Positions 46,761 through 55,081 of a DNA stretch of 64,000 nt are shown piece by piece. Within the stretch, counting starts at the first letter, position 1; each line of letters starts with the position of its first letter. The notes under the pieces were generated by a model. That model did not search any database, had not been told where the DNA came from, and saw nothing but the letters and a program-made list of their open reading frames with translations. The stretch lies in assembly GCF_009765995.1 (NCBI RefSeq), contig NZ_LMUI01000008.1, positions 160,034-224,033 of the forward strand, read 5' to 3'. The stretch comes from Methylocapsa sp. S129 (GTDB taxonomy: Bacteria > Pseudomonadota > Alphaproteobacteria > Rhizobiales > Beijerinckiaceae). The position numbers and the translations under genes are program-made.

Positions 46761-47486
46761 TCAATCGTCTCCGCCCGCCGTCTGTTGGCGCGGCAGATCA
46801 TGGGCCGCCCAATCGCGTTCGGGGATTGAATCGCCGGTCGCAAATTCGAATGCCGACACCTTTTTCTGGCGCGGCGATATCCGGCATTTGAAGGCCAGAT
46901 TGTACCATTTGCCATGGCTCCAGAAGGCGGCGCCGTCGGCGATAATGAGATCGTCGTCGCTCCTTGTCGCTTTCATCGCATAGGCGATCACCGTTTCCGG
47001 CTGGAACTGCGTTTCCCTCTCGCCGATCTGCAATATCGCCTCGAGATTGCACAATTGCTCCAGACGCGTGTTTGCTTCGAGCAGATCGAGCTTGGCCGCC
47101 ATCTTCTTGTGGCGCGGATCGGCAAGCGCCGCTTCCGAGAGAATCTGCGTCGCTTGCCGCCATGTACGAGCGCTTTCGCGGGGCGCCGGATCAGGCCCCG
47201 GTAGCGGCGGCGCGAGCAAAACGCCGAAATCGGCGGGCGCCTGTTGCGCAGGATTGTTTTCGGCCGGCTTTTCCGCCGCATGGTCCGGCGTCTTCGCCGC
47301 ATCGACGATCGCGTTGAATTGCTCGGGCGACAGGACGTCGACCGAGGTTTCCTGCGTCGGGGGCAGGTTCGCCTCGTTGGTCAGCGCAGCGGCGAGCGCG
47401 ACGATGAGAAGGATATGAAGAAGGGCGGAAAGCAGCCAGGGCGCCGCTCTTTCATAACGCTCCATCGTGCGGCTGACGACGACCAT
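46761..47486 (-). CDS. DUF930 domain protein, inner-membrane anchored
   Basis: The 241-residue protein starts with one membrane anchor (WLLSALLHILLIVALAAAL), a Pro/Ala-rich linker (about 60-110), then the DUF930 domain (about 115-220) with DPRHKKMAAKLDLLEANTRLEQLCNLEAI and KWYNLAFKCRISPRQKKVSAFEFATG. DUF930 is typical of the Hyphomicrobiales and has no known function. Two in-frame ATGs (47486, 47465) are possible starts; neither has a strong ribosome site. The N-anchor and linker resemble TonB or TolA layouts. Confidence 0.8.
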   Translation of the reverse strand: MVVVSRTMERYERAAPWLLSALLHILLIVALAAALTNEANLPPTQETSVDVLSPEQFNAIVDAAKTPDHAAEKPAENNPAQQAPADFGVLLAPPLPGPDPAPRESARTWRQATQILSEAALADPRHKKMAAKLDLLEANTRLEQLCNLEAILQIGERETQFQPETVIAYAMKATRSDDDLIIADGAAFWSHGKWYNLAFKCRISPRQKKVSAFEFATGDSIPERDWAAHDLPRQQTAGGDD

Positions 47487-47892
47487 CGCGTTGCAGGCGT
47501 TCCAGAACGGGAATGACGATGCAGGCCTCTTTATGGGGAAATCGGCCCGGGAATGAGGCGCTGGCGTCGGCGCCCCTATCGTCCAAAAAAGTCCGTCGCG
47601 CGCGCGCCGCGCCTTTGCGCGCGCAAATGACGCGCCCGCGCATCGCCGATCTCCGTCGCCGTCTGCCCGAGTCTCCATTTTTGTTTAAAAGAATCATAAT
47701 GTTAGCTGTTTTTGCCCTGTTCTTGACACGCCATGGCCTCGACAATATGTTGCGCGCGGCCTGCAGGGGCAGGTTGACTTCGTCTCGATTTCGTCAGACG
47801 GCTTTTTTCAAGGCCGTTCATTTGCTGCTCGCCTGGCATGCCGCGCGTACAGCGATCGGTCCTCGCAACCGCATTGCGGCGGAAAGGGTCCG
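47487..47892. other. Non-coding stretch upstream of the atp operon
   Basis: This gap between DUF930 and atpI holds no credible gene; one plus-strand frame runs through it but reads as Arg/Ala low-complexity without a ribosome site. It does contain a good sigma70-type promoter at 47723-47751. Confidence 0.55.
47723..47751 (+). promoter_or_regulatory. Putative sigma70 promoter of the F0 ATP synthase operon
   Basis: TTGACA (47723-47728), a 17-bp spacer and TATGTT (47746-47751), about 142 bases upstream of atpI. The -35 is a perfect consensus and the -10 matches 4 of 6. It is the only good promoter seen before the operon. Confidence 0.55.
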
Positions 47893-48306
47893 ATGGCGGA
47901 GCGTGACGGGGGCGAAGACGACGACCGGCTTTTGCGGGCGCGGCTTGAGAAACTCTCAGGCGATCTGCGAAAGAAACGCCTGGAGTCGCCGCCGCGACCC
48001 GGCGCGGACGATGGGGACGGCTCCGGCAAGTTTGGCTCTGCAATGGGGCTTGGGCTGCGCGCCGCGAGTGAATTTGCGGCGGCGATTGTGGTTGGCGGCC
48101 TGATCGGCTGGCGGCTTGATGCGTGGTTGGGGACGAAGCCGGCTTTCATAATTATCTTTTTCATGCTTGGCGTTGCCGCCGGAGTGTGGAATGTGATCCG
48201 CGTGACATCGGCTTTCTCGCGCGGCGCGCCGGCGGCGCCGGGACAAACGGCTCCGCTGAGGGCGGAACAAAGCGCTCCGCCTGGAGCGGATGAGGACGAG
48301 GACTAG
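47893..48306 (+). CDS. atpI: F0F1 ATP synthase subunit I
   Basis: The 137-residue AtpI has a charged N-terminus (about residues 1-50) and two membrane helices: ASEFAAAIVVGGLIGWRLD and FIIIFFMLGVAAGVWNVIRV. AtpI assists c-ring assembly and cation handling. A charged, flexible tail (APLRAEQSAPPGADEDED) follows. GGAAAGGG precedes the ATG. It heads the F0 operon, 5 bases before atpB. Confidence 0.9.
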   Translation: MAERDGGEDDDRLLRARLEKLSGDLRKKRLESPPRPGADDGDGSGKFGSAMGLGLRAASEFAAAIVVGGLIGWRLDAWLGTKPAFIIIFFMLGVAAGVWNVIRVTSAFSRGAPAAPGQTAPLRAEQSAPPGADEDED

Positions 48307-48311
48307 GAAAC

Positions 48312-49076
48312 GTGGCGACATCCGGACCGGCAATCAATCCCATCGAGCAATTCTCCGTCTCGAAGCTCGTGGACGTTCATATCGCCGGGCACGATTTCTC
48401 GTTCACCAATTCGTCGCTCTATATGGCCATCGCCGTCGCGATCGTCTGTATCTTGATGATGATCGGCGCCAATGGCGGGACCGGCATACCCGGCCGTCTG
48501 CAGGCTTTGGCCGAAATGGCTTATGAATTTGTCTCGGGCATGGTGCGTTCGGCGGCGGGTGAGCACGGGATGGTGTTCTTCCCGCTTGTTTTTTGCCTGT
48601 TCATGTTCATTCTGATCTGCAATCTCGTCGGCCTGATCCCGCATGCCTTCACGGTCACCAGCCACATCATCATTACGGTGTCGATGGCGCTGCTGGTGTT
48701 CTTCACCGTCATCATCGTCGGGATCGCCAAGAACGGCCTGCATTTCTTCAAGCTGTTCGTGCCTTCCGGCGTGCCGATCTACATTCTGCCGCTGGTCGTG
48801 GCGATCGAGATCATCTCCTTCCTGTCGCGCCCTTTAAGCCATTCCGTGCGCCTGTTCGCCAATATGCTGGCCGGCCATATCACGCTGAACGTGTTCGGCG
48901 GCTTCTGCGTGATGCTGCTGGGCGCCGGCGCCGTGACCAAGGCCGTCGCCGTCCTGCCGTTCGCGATGACCATCGGCCTTGACGCGCTCGAACTGCTGGT
49001 GGCTTTCCTGCAGGCCTATGTCTTCGCGATGCTGACCTGCATGTATCTCAACGATGCGCTTCACCCCGGTCACTGA
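48312..49076 (+). CDS. atpB: F0F1 ATP synthase subunit A
   Basis: The 254-residue subunit a provides the proton half-channels. The essential arginine is in LSRPLSHSVRLFANMLAGHI, and the polar helix LDALELLVAFLQAYVFAMLTCMYL is typical. It starts at a GTG (MATSGPAINPIEQFSV) just after atpI. The N-terminus has the alphaproteobacterial INPIEQF..S..V motif. Confidence 0.96.
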   Translation: MATSGPAINPIEQFSVSKLVDVHIAGHDFSFTNSSLYMAIAVAIVCILMMIGANGGTGIPGRLQALAEMAYEFVSGMVRSAAGEHGMVFFPLVFCLFMFILICNLVGLIPHAFTVTSHIIITVSMALLVFFTVIIVGIAKNGLHFFKLFVPSGVPIYILPLVVAIEIISFLSRPLSHSVRLFANMLAGHITLNVFGGFCVMLLGAGAVTKAVAVLPFAMTIGLDALELLVAFLQAYVFAMLTCMYLNDALHPGH

Positions 49077-49126
49077 CCGGCCCCTCAACCGCAACTGATG
49101 AAACCGTTCAACAACAGGAGTTTTAG

Positions 49127-49354
49127 ATGGATCCCGTAGCAGCCAAATATATCGGCGCAGGCCTCGCCGCGATCGGAACCGGCGCCGCCGGCATTGGCGT
49201 GGGCACGCTGTTCGGCCAGTTCCTCAATGGCGCGCTGCGCAATCCGTCCGCCGTCGAGGGCCAGTTCGGCCGCCTGATTTTCGGCTTTGCGGTGACCGAA
49301 GCGCTCGGCATTTTCGCACTGCTGATCGCCTTCCTGCTGCTGTTCGCCGTCTGA
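49127..49354 (+). CDS. atpE: F0F1 ATP synthase subunit C
   Basis: The 75-residue c subunit is a helical hairpin. The first helix ([21 protein letters not shown]) holds the Gly/Ala c-ring motif, the polar loop is RNPSAVEGQ, and the proton-carrying glutamate is residue 58 in [20 protein letters not shown]. Glu with no Na+-binding Gln/Ser pattern indicates a proton-driven ring. Confidence 0.96.
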   Translation: MDPVAAKYIGAGLAAIGTGAAGIGVGTLFGQFLNGALRNPSAVEGQFGRLIFGFAVTEALGIFALLIAFLLLFAV

Positions 49355-49430
49355 CGCGAAAACGTAGCTGTTTGAGCGGGGAGGGGCCACGCGCACCTCT
49401 CCGCTGTGAGGCTTGTAAGGTTTGTAAGAG

Positions 49431-49979
49431 ATGACAGAGCCCACAAAGGCGACCCAGACCGAAGTTGGCCATGAAGCGGGCGGTCACGCCAACTTCCCGC
49501 CTTTCGACTCCTCGACCTTCCCCTCGCAGCTTCTCTGGCTGGCGATCACTTTTGGCGCGCTCTATTACGTGATGGCGAAGATCGCGCTGCCCAAGGTCGG
49601 CGCGGTGATCGAGAATCGCAAGGCGCGGATCGCCAAGGACCTCAATGACGCGGCCGCCATGCAGCAGCAGGCGGATGCGGCCGCCGCGGCGCATGAAAAA
49701 ACGCTCGCCGACGCGCGCGCCAAGGCGCTGGGGGTGGCGCAGGAAGCGCGCGACAAGCTCGCCGCCGAATCCGACCTCAAGCGCAAGGCGCTGGAGGACG
49801 AACTCGCCGCCAAAATGGTCGTCGCCGAGGGCCAGATCGCGGCGACGCGCGCGCAGGCGATGAGCAATGTCGAGAGCATTGCAACGGAAGCGGCGGGCGC
49901 GATTTTCGAGCGCATTCTCGGCCGGCCCGCCGACTCCCATGCAATCGCCGCGGCGGTCGCTTCCGTCAAGCCGACCTGA
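49431..49979 (+). CDS. atpF2: F0F1 ATP synthase subunit B'
   Basis: The 182-residue b' subunit begins with a soluble lead (MTEPTKATQTEVGHEAGGHA), one membrane helix (TFPSQLLWLAITFGALYYVM), then a long Ala/Lys/Glu coiled-coil stalk. The separate b' gene next to b is characteristic of photosynthetic and other alphaproteobacteria. It forms a heterodimeric peripheral stalk with subunit b. Confidence 0.93.
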   Translation: MTEPTKATQTEVGHEAGGHANFPPFDSSTFPSQLLWLAITFGALYYVMAKIALPKVGAVIENRKARIAKDLNDAAAMQQQADAAAAAHEKTLADARAKALGVAQEARDKLAAESDLKRKALEDELAAKMVVAEGQIAATRAQAMSNVESIATEAAGAIFERILGRPADSHAIAAAVASVKPT

Positions 49980-49994
49980 TCTGGAGCCGGACAA

Positions 49995-50480
49995 ATGGAA
50001 TTCGACGCCGAATTTTACGTCACGCTAGGCTTCATCGTCTTTCTGTGTCTGCTCGGATATCTGGGCGTGCATCGGATGGTGCTGTCCTCGCTCGATGCGC
50101 GCGGCAAGGCGATCGCCGACGAACTCGCGCAGGCCGCCAAATTGCGCGACGAGGCGACCGCGCTGCTCGCCAGTTTCGAGAAGAAGGCCGTCGAGGCTGA
50201 GGCCAACGCCGCCGCGATCATCGCCGACGCGCGCGCCCAGGCCGAGCAATTGGCCAAGGAAACCGCCGAGCGCATGGCCGACTTCATCGCCCGGCGCACC
50301 AAACAGGCCGAGACGAAAATCGCGATGGCCGAAGCGCAGGCTTCCGCCGATGTGCGCGCCGCCGCCGCCGATCACGCCGTCAAAGCGGCCGAGCTGGTGC
50401 TGCGCGATCAAACGCAGGGCGCGACCGGCGCCGAACTGGTGACGCGCGAAATTTCGGGGCTGAAGGATCGGCTGAATTAA
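49995..50480 (+). CDS. atpF: F0F1 ATP synthase subunit B
   Basis: The 161-residue b subunit has its membrane helix at the start (FDAEFYVTLGFIVFLCLLGY) and then an alanine-rich coiled coil (AAKLRDEATALLASFEKKAVEAEANAAAII). It is 15 bases after b'. F1 genes (atpHAGDC) are not in the window, as expected for an alphaproteobacterium where F0 and F1 operons are separate. A perfect hairpin follows the stop. Confidence 0.94.
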   Translation: MEFDAEFYVTLGFIVFLCLLGYLGVHRMVLSSLDARGKAIADELAQAAKLRDEATALLASFEKKAVEAEANAAAIIADARAQAEQLAKETAERMADFIARRTKQAETKIAMAEAQASADVRAAAADHAVKAAELVLRDQTQGATGAELVTREISGLKDRLN

Positions 50481-50482
50481 TT

Positions 50483-50506
50483 CCTTCTCCCGCTTGCGGG
50501 AGAAGG
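50483..50506. repeat. CCTTCTCCCGC hairpin repeat, copy 1 (possible terminator)
   Basis: Perfect 11-bp arms CCTTCTCCCGC and GCGGGAGAAGG around TT, beginning 3 bases after the atpF stop. No T-run follows, so it is a REP-like palindrome that may stabilise or end the atp message. Related hairpins lie at 51122-51146 and 51294-51318. Confidence 0.8.
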
Positions 50507-50632
50507 GAAACGCGGCCTGTGTCATAAAAGACCGCCATGCGCGGATTAAGTTCATGCGTCAGCTTCGCCTCTTGACCCTGCCTGGGGCGGCAAGCATTGT
50601 GGCTTTTCTTTTTCCTGGAGAGATCGACGGCC

Positions 50633-51115
50633 ATGAGAAGCTTCGCGGTTGCGATTGTCGCCTTGCTGGCTTTGTGCGGGGCCGCTCACGCGCAAGGTTA
50701 TTCGACGCCCGCCGAGCAGCGCTACAGCCCCTATAGCGCCAATCTGCCGACCTGCGACGATCCTGGCGTGCTCTCGACGATCACCGCCCGGTTCGAGCAC
50801 AAGGAATCGTCCTATTGGAATTCGACGCTGCAGATCGACGGCTATGATCGCGTGCGCGAGATCGGCTTTCGCGCCAATGGCCTTGGCTATATTCCGCGCC
50901 GCTATTGCGTGGCGCGCGCGCAGGTCAATGACCTGAAGCCGCGCGCTGTCATCTATGCGATCCAGGAGGATCTTGGCATTATCGGTTGGGGCTATGGCGT
51001 CGAATGGTGCGTCGTCGGCCTCGACCGGAATCTCGCCTATGCGCCGGGTTGCCAGGCCGTGCGGCCGTTCCTTGAGCGCGAACTTGGCGAGAAAGCGTTG
51101 CGCGAGCTGTATTGA
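50633..51115 (+). CDS. Conserved secreted protein, function unknown
   Basis: The 160-residue protein has a Sec signal (MRSFAVAIVALLALCGAAHA, cut before QGYS) and a mature part with three pairs of well-spaced cysteines: LPTCDDPGV, PRRYCVARAQ, GVEWCVVGL, APGCQAV. The tract VSTI-like FEHKESSYWNSTLQIDGYDRVREIG and EDLGIIGWGYGVEWC suggest a compact disulfide-bonded periplasmic domain. I do not recognise the family; similar proteins are common in Hyphomicrobiales. A GGAG lies upstream of the ATG. It sits between two REP hairpins. Confidence 0.75.
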   Translation: MRSFAVAIVALLALCGAAHAQGYSTPAEQRYSPYSANLPTCDDPGVLSTITARFEHKESSYWNSTLQIDGYDRVREIGFRANGLGYIPRRYCVARAQVNDLKPRAVIYAIQEDLGIIGWGYGVEWCVVGLDRNLAYAPGCQAVRPFLERELGEKALRELY

Positions 51116-51121
51116 GGCGCT

Positions 51122-51318
51122 CCTTCTCCCGCGAAGCGGGAGAAGGTGGCCTTCGCGTTAGCGAAGGTCGCGGACGAATGCTACGCATTCGCCTCGGGTT
51201 GAGGGCCTTTCGGCGTGATGGTGCGAAATTAAGATACGGTGTTTAGGTCGGTATCCGGGGCAGCCGCCCTCATCCGTCATGCTTCGCATGCCACCTTCTC
51301 CCGATTCTCGGGAGAAGG
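51122..51318. repeat. Paired CCTTCTCCCG hairpins forming a BIME-like mosaic
   Basis: Two hairpins with the same stem as the one after atpF (51122-51146, loop GAA; 51294-51318, loop TTC) bracket about 150 bp containing further small stems (for example GGCCTTCGCG/GCGAAGGTC near 51146-51168). The right-hand side repeats the family motif CATCCGTCATGCTTCGCATG. This is a typical composite of interspersed palindromes between two genes. Confidence 0.75.
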
Positions 51319-51337
51319 ATTGATCGTCGTCGGCTGC

Positions 51338-52168
51338 ATGGAAACGAAAATGGCGTTTGGGCGGATCGGAATTGGTGTGGCCTTCGCCCTCGCCTTATCG
51401 GTCTGCGCGACGGCGGGCTATGCGCAGAGTTTTTGGGACAATTTTTTTCGCGGCCCCACGACGGCGCAGCCGGTCCAGACGCCTTGCGTGCTCGACAAAT
51501 GCCTGAACGGCGCGGCGCAAAAGCCCGCGCCGGCGCAGGCGGCGCCCGACGCGGCGCCGACGCCCATGGCTCCGCCTGCGTCGGCGGGCATGATCGCGCC
51601 GGGCAATTTCGATTTCTACCTGCTGACTTTGTCGTGGTCGCCCGGTTTCTGCGACACGGGCGGCGCCAGCAAATCGCCCGACCAATGCAGCGTCGGCTCC
51701 AACCTCGGCTTTGTCGTGCATGGTCTGTGGCCGCAATTCCAGCACGGCTATCCCTCCGATTGCGATCCGAGCCGGCCGGTCTCGAGCGTCGCGCTGCAGG
51801 AGACCGACGGCGTTTTCCCGAACGAAGGCCTCGCGCGCTATGAATGGCGCAAGCATGGCACATGCACGGGGCTCAGCCCCGAGGCGTTTTTCTCCAGCGT
51901 GAAACGGGCGCGCGCGTCGATTGAAATTCCCGATGCGTTCAATGCGCCGCGCGAACAGCAATCCATGGCGCCGCTCGACATCCAACGCGCCTTCGTCGAC
52001 GCCAATCCTGACCTGCGGCCGCAAGCGATGGCGATCGGCTGCTCAGGCGGCGAATTGCAGGAGGTGCGGCTCTGCTTCTCCAAGGATTTGCGCGATTTCG
52101 TCAATTGCCCCGAAGTCGCGCGCGCGACTTGCCGCGCGCAATCCATCACGATCGCGCCCGTCCATTGA
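51338..52168 (+). CDS. Ribonuclease T2 family protein
   Basis: The 276-residue secreted RNase has a signal peptide (GIGVAFALALSVCATAGYAQ), a Pro/Ala-rich linker (about 55-85), and the catalytic blocks of the T2 family: CAS1 GFVVHGLWPQ and CAS2 ARYEWRKHGTCTG, with both catalytic histidines present. It cleaves RNA through a 2',3'-cyclic intermediate, probably in the periplasm or outside. Paired cysteines (CDTG, CSVG, CDPS, CTG, CSGG, CFSK, NCPEV, TCRA) fit the family's disulfides. The ATG at 51338 or at 51350 may be the start. Confidence 0.92.
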   Translation: METKMAFGRIGIGVAFALALSVCATAGYAQSFWDNFFRGPTTAQPVQTPCVLDKCLNGAAQKPAPAQAAPDAAPTPMAPPASAGMIAPGNFDFYLLTLSWSPGFCDTGGASKSPDQCSVGSNLGFVVHGLWPQFQHGYPSDCDPSRPVSSVALQETDGVFPNEGLARYEWRKHGTCTGLSPEAFFSSVKRARASIEIPDAFNAPREQQSMAPLDIQRAFVDANPDLRPQAMAIGCSGGELQEVRLCFSKDLRDFVNCPEVARATCRAQSITIAPVH

Positions 52169-52202
52169 GCGCGCGCTTTTCCCGCGCTTGCGCGGAACGC
52201 CG

Positions 52203-53066
52203 ATGAACTATCGCCACGCCTTCCATGCCGGCAATTTCGCCGATGTGTTCAAGCACGCGATGCTCGCGCGCATCCTCGTCTACCTCACGCGCAAGGACGC
52301 GCCGCTGCGCTTCATCGATACGCATGCGGGCGTCGGGCGCTATGATCTGACGGGCAAAGAGGCGCAGCGCGCGGGCGAATGGCGCTATGGCGTCGCGCGG
52401 CTGAAGGACGCCAAGCCGCCGCCCGCCATCGCGGCTTTGCTGGAGCCCTATTTGAAAGCTGTGGGGCCGCTCGACGCGCAGGGGCGCAGCAAGACCTATC
52501 CCGGCTCGCCGGCGATCGCACAAGAATTGCTGCGCGTGCAGGACCGCATCGCCTTGTGCGAATTGCATCCGGAAGATCGCGCCGCGCTCGTCGTGCATAT
52601 GGGCCATGACGCCAGGCTGTCGATCGTTGAGCTCGACGCTTATGTCGCGCTCAACGCCTGGCTGCCGCCCAAAGAGCGGCGCGGGCTCGTCCTGATCGAT
52701 CCGCCTTACGAAGAGGCCAACGAGCCTAAACGCGTCGCGGAAGCGCTCGCCCGCGCTCTGGGCAAATGGCCGACGGGAACTTACGCGCTCTGGCGCCCGA
52801 TCAAGGATCGCCGCGACGATGCGCGTTTCCTGAATGCGATCGCGGCGATCGGCGCGCCGGACATTCTGCAAATGGAGCTCGATGTCGGCCATATCGCACC
52901 GACGGCGCATTCGCTCGATCCGCTGACGCGCACCGGCCTTCTCGTCGTCAACCCGCCGCATGTTCTGATCGATGAGGCCCGCGCGCTGCTGCCCTGGCTC
53001 GCGACGCTGCTCGCGCGCGAGGGGCATGGCGCTTCGACATGCTCCTGGCTGACGCCGCCAAAATGA
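52203..53066 (+). CDS. rlmJ: 23S rRNA (adenine(2030)-N6)-methyltransferase RlmJ
   Basis: The 287-residue enzyme starts MNYRHAFHAGNFADVFKHAM, the diagnostic RlmJ N-terminus, and contains the SAM-binding block FIDTHAGVGRYDL and the catalytic DPPY in VLIDPPYEE. It methylates A2030 of 23S rRNA. It begins 34 bases after the RNase T2 gene; both deal with RNA but in different compartments, so linkage is probably accidental. Length matches E. coli RlmJ (280). Confidence 0.95.
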   Translation: MNYRHAFHAGNFADVFKHAMLARILVYLTRKDAPLRFIDTHAGVGRYDLTGKEAQRAGEWRYGVARLKDAKPPPAIAALLEPYLKAVGPLDAQGRSKTYPGSPAIAQELLRVQDRIALCELHPEDRAALVVHMGHDARLSIVELDAYVALNAWLPPKERRGLVLIDPPYEEANEPKRVAEALARALGKWPTGTYALWRPIKDRRDDARFLNAIAAIGAPDILQMELDVGHIAPTAHSLDPLTRTGLLVVNPPHVLIDEARALLPWLATLLAREGHGASTCSWLTPPK

Positions 53067-53368
53067 ATGCGTCGGCGGCCTCCGATCCCCGCCACGCGTG
53101 GATGTTGCCTTTGGGCGTGAATTCGGTTCCGATCTAATAGTCTGCGTCAGCCAAATTGAAAGGGCGCCAATATTCCCTCCCCCCTTGTGGGGGAGGGTTA
53201 GGGAGGGGGGTCGCACTGCTCTATCCGGTTAAGGCGCAATCCTTTTATCGGCAAGGTCTGCGCGACCCCCCATCCCGACCTTCCCCCACAAGGGGGAAGG
53301 GGAAAGCAGGCGTTCCTTCAATTTGGCTGACGCAGACGACTAGATGGACTCGAAAGGAGTTCGTTCGT
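53067..53368. repeat. Nested inverted-repeat element between rlmJ and nitronate monooxygenase gene, copy 2 of the large palindrome
   Basis: The core (53175-53302) repeats the CCCTCCCCC...GGGGGAAGGGG architecture of the element at 45760-45890. Here it is flanked by a second, outer inverted repeat: AGTCTGCGTCAGCCAAATTG with its AA (53139-53160) and TTCAATTTGGCTGACGCAGA (from 53317). The whole 53139-53342 block is thus a nested palindrome of MITE-like form. Nothing coding is seen in it. Confidence 0.8.
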
Positions 53369-54331
53369 ATGGCCCTGCCGCCCCTGTTACGCGATCGCCT
53401 GCGCCTGCCGGCGATCGGCGCGCCTTTGTTCATCGTCTCCAATCCCGATCTCGTCATCGCGCAATGCAAGGCGGGAATCGTCGGCGCGTTTCCCTCGCTC
53501 AACGCGCGGCCGGTCTCGCTGCTCGACGAATGGCTGCATCGCATTACCGAGGAACTCGCCGCCTGGGATCGCGCCCATCCCGACAGGCCGGCGGCGCCTT
53601 TCGCGGTCAACCAGATCGTCCACAAGACCAACAATCGCCTCGAGGAAGATGTCGCGCTTTGCGTGAAATGGAAGGCGCCGGTGGTCATCACCTCGCTGGG
53701 CGCGCGCGAGGACGTCAATTCCGCCATCCATTCCTACGGCGGCCTCGTCATGCATGACGTCATCAACGACCGCTTTGCGCGCAAGGCGATCGAGAAGGGC
53801 GCGGACGGTCTGATCGCGGTCGCGGCGGGCGCCGGCGGCCATGCCGGGACGCATTCGCCCTTCGCACTCATCCAGGACATTCGCGCCTGGTTCGACGGGC
53901 CGCTGGCTTTGTCGGGCGCGATCGCCACCGGCGCCTCAATCCTCGCCGCGCAAATCATGGGCGCGGATCTCGCCTATATCGGCTCGGCCTTTATCGCGAC
54001 CGAAGAGGCCAATGCGGCGGCGGCCTACAAGCAGGCGATCGTCGACGGCCGTGCGCAGGACATCCAGGGGACCAATCTGTTCACCGGCATTTTCGGCAAT
54101 TACCTCAAGCGATCGATCGTCAACGCCGGCCTCGACCCCGACAATCTCCCTGAAAGCGATCCCTCGAAAATGAGCTTCGGTTCGGATCGCAACGCGCCGG
54201 CCAAAGCGTGGCGCGACATCTGGGGCAGCGGGCAGGGGATTGGCGCGGTGCAGGCGGTGGTCCCGGCGGGGGAGCTTGTGGCGCGGCTCGGGCGGGAATA
54301 TGCGGCGGCTAAGGCGAAGATTGCAGGGTGA
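53369..54331 (+). CDS. Nitronate monooxygenase
   Basis: The 320-residue FMN enzyme has the TIM-barrel start LRLPAIGAPLFIVSNPDLVIAQCKAGIVGAFPSLNAR, the phosphate-binding GAGGHAGTHSPFALI, and LALSGAIATGASILAAQIMGADLAYIGSAFIATEEA, all typical of the 2-nitropropane dioxygenase/nitronate monooxygenase family. It oxidises nitronates such as propionate-3-nitronate. GGAG precedes the ATG. It lies immediately after a large palindromic repeat. Confidence 0.92.
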   Translation: MALPPLLRDRLRLPAIGAPLFIVSNPDLVIAQCKAGIVGAFPSLNARPVSLLDEWLHRITEELAAWDRAHPDRPAAPFAVNQIVHKTNNRLEEDVALCVKWKAPVVITSLGAREDVNSAIHSYGGLVMHDVINDRFARKAIEKGADGLIAVAAGAGGHAGTHSPFALIQDIRAWFDGPLALSGAIATGASILAAQIMGADLAYIGSAFIATEEANAAAAYKQAIVDGRAQDIQGTNLFTGIFGNYLKRSIVNAGLDPDNLPESDPSKMSFGSDRNAPAKAWRDIWGSGQGIGAVQAVVPAGELVARLGREYAAAKAKIAG

Positions 54332-54354
54332 ATCCGCGCTTGTCGTCAAGCGAT

Positions 54355-54390
54355 CTGATGTGTATATACTCAATGGTCTATACACATCAG
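54355..54390. promoter_or_regulatory. VapBC operator, first locus
   Basis: Perfect 12-bp arms CTGATGTGTATA and TATACACATCAG with a 12-bp spacer, 10 bases upstream of the vapB start. The geometry fits two half-sites bound by a VapBC oligomer, and AT-rich arms overlap a likely -10 (TATACT). Confidence 0.85.
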
Positions 54391-54400
54391 GTGACGGCGC

Positions 54401-54613
54401 ATGCGTACGAACATTGACATTGACGACGATCTGCTCGCTGAGGCGATGGTCGTCGCGGGGCTCACGACGAAGAAAGCGACGGTCGAGGAAGCGCTGCGAA
54501 GACTTGTTCGGCAATATCGTCGCCGCGAGGCGATCCGGGAAATGGCAGGCATCGGATGGGAGGGCGACCTCGACGCCATGCGGCAAGATCGGCTGGACGA
54601 TCAACTCCTGTGA
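54401..54613 (+). CDS. vapB: VapB-type antitoxin
   Basis: The 70-residue protein begins [20 protein letters not shown], a ribbon-helix-helix-like lead of the DUF2191 VapB family, followed by [22 protein letters not shown] and a C-terminal tail ([13 protein letters not shown]) that would thread into the toxin. It binds and blocks VapC and represses the operon. A perfect 12-bp-armed inverted repeat lies 10 bases upstream. Its stop overlaps the vapC GTG start. Confidence 0.9.
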   Translation: MRTNIDIDDDLLAEAMVVAGLTTKKATVEEALRRLVRQYRRREAIREMAGIGWEGDLDAMRQDRLDDQLL

Positions 54614-54999
54614 TCGTCGTCGACAGTTCGGTTTGGATCGCCAATCTGCGCAATCTCGACATCAGGCAGGTTCGCGCTCTAAGAGCGCTTGACGATCCAG
54701 ATGAAGTTCTGGTCGGCGATGTCGTGCTCCTCGAAGTTCTTCAAGGCGCGCGGGATGATGCGCGCGCGGACCAGCTTGAGAAGTGGCTGCGTCGCTTTCC
54801 GATTGTGCGGATGCTGGACGAGGAGCTCGCGGCTCGCGCGGCGCGAAATTATCGGTTGTTGCGCAAACGTGGGGTGACGATTCGCAAGACGATCGATGTC
54901 ATCGTTGGCACGTTTTGCCTTGAGCACGACCACATCCTGCTGCACGCCGACCGCGACTTCGACGGAATGGCCATGCATTTGGGGCTGCGGGTGGCGTGA
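54610..54999 (+). CDS. vapC: VapC-type PIN domain ribonuclease toxin
   Basis: The 129-residue PIN nuclease starts at a GTG within the vapB stop. Acidic residues of the PIN site are in [13 protein letters not shown] (Asp5), [11 protein letters not shown] (Glu), [13 protein letters not shown] (Asp) and [12 protein letters not shown]. It cleaves RNA, typically tRNA anticodon loops, and is neutralised by VapB. Codon use is close to local. All four acidic positions look intact, so it should be active. Confidence 0.92.
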   Translation: MIVVDSSVWIANLRNLDIRQVRALRALDDPDEVLVGDVVLLEVLQGARDDARADQLEKWLRRFPIVRMLDEELAARAARNYRLLRKRGVTIRKTIDVIVGTFCLEHDHILLHADRDFDGMAMHLGLRVA

Positions 55000-55081
55000 C
55001 CTGCCCGCCGCGAGGGGCTGAGGTCGCGAACCCGGAGGAATTCAACCGCACATGAGCTGAATCCGGTGGGCTTTTATCCCC

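Noticed and set aside
47513..48103. 196-aa plus-strand frame upstream of atpI
   Set aside because: Arg-rich, no ribosome site, overlaps atpI in another frame.
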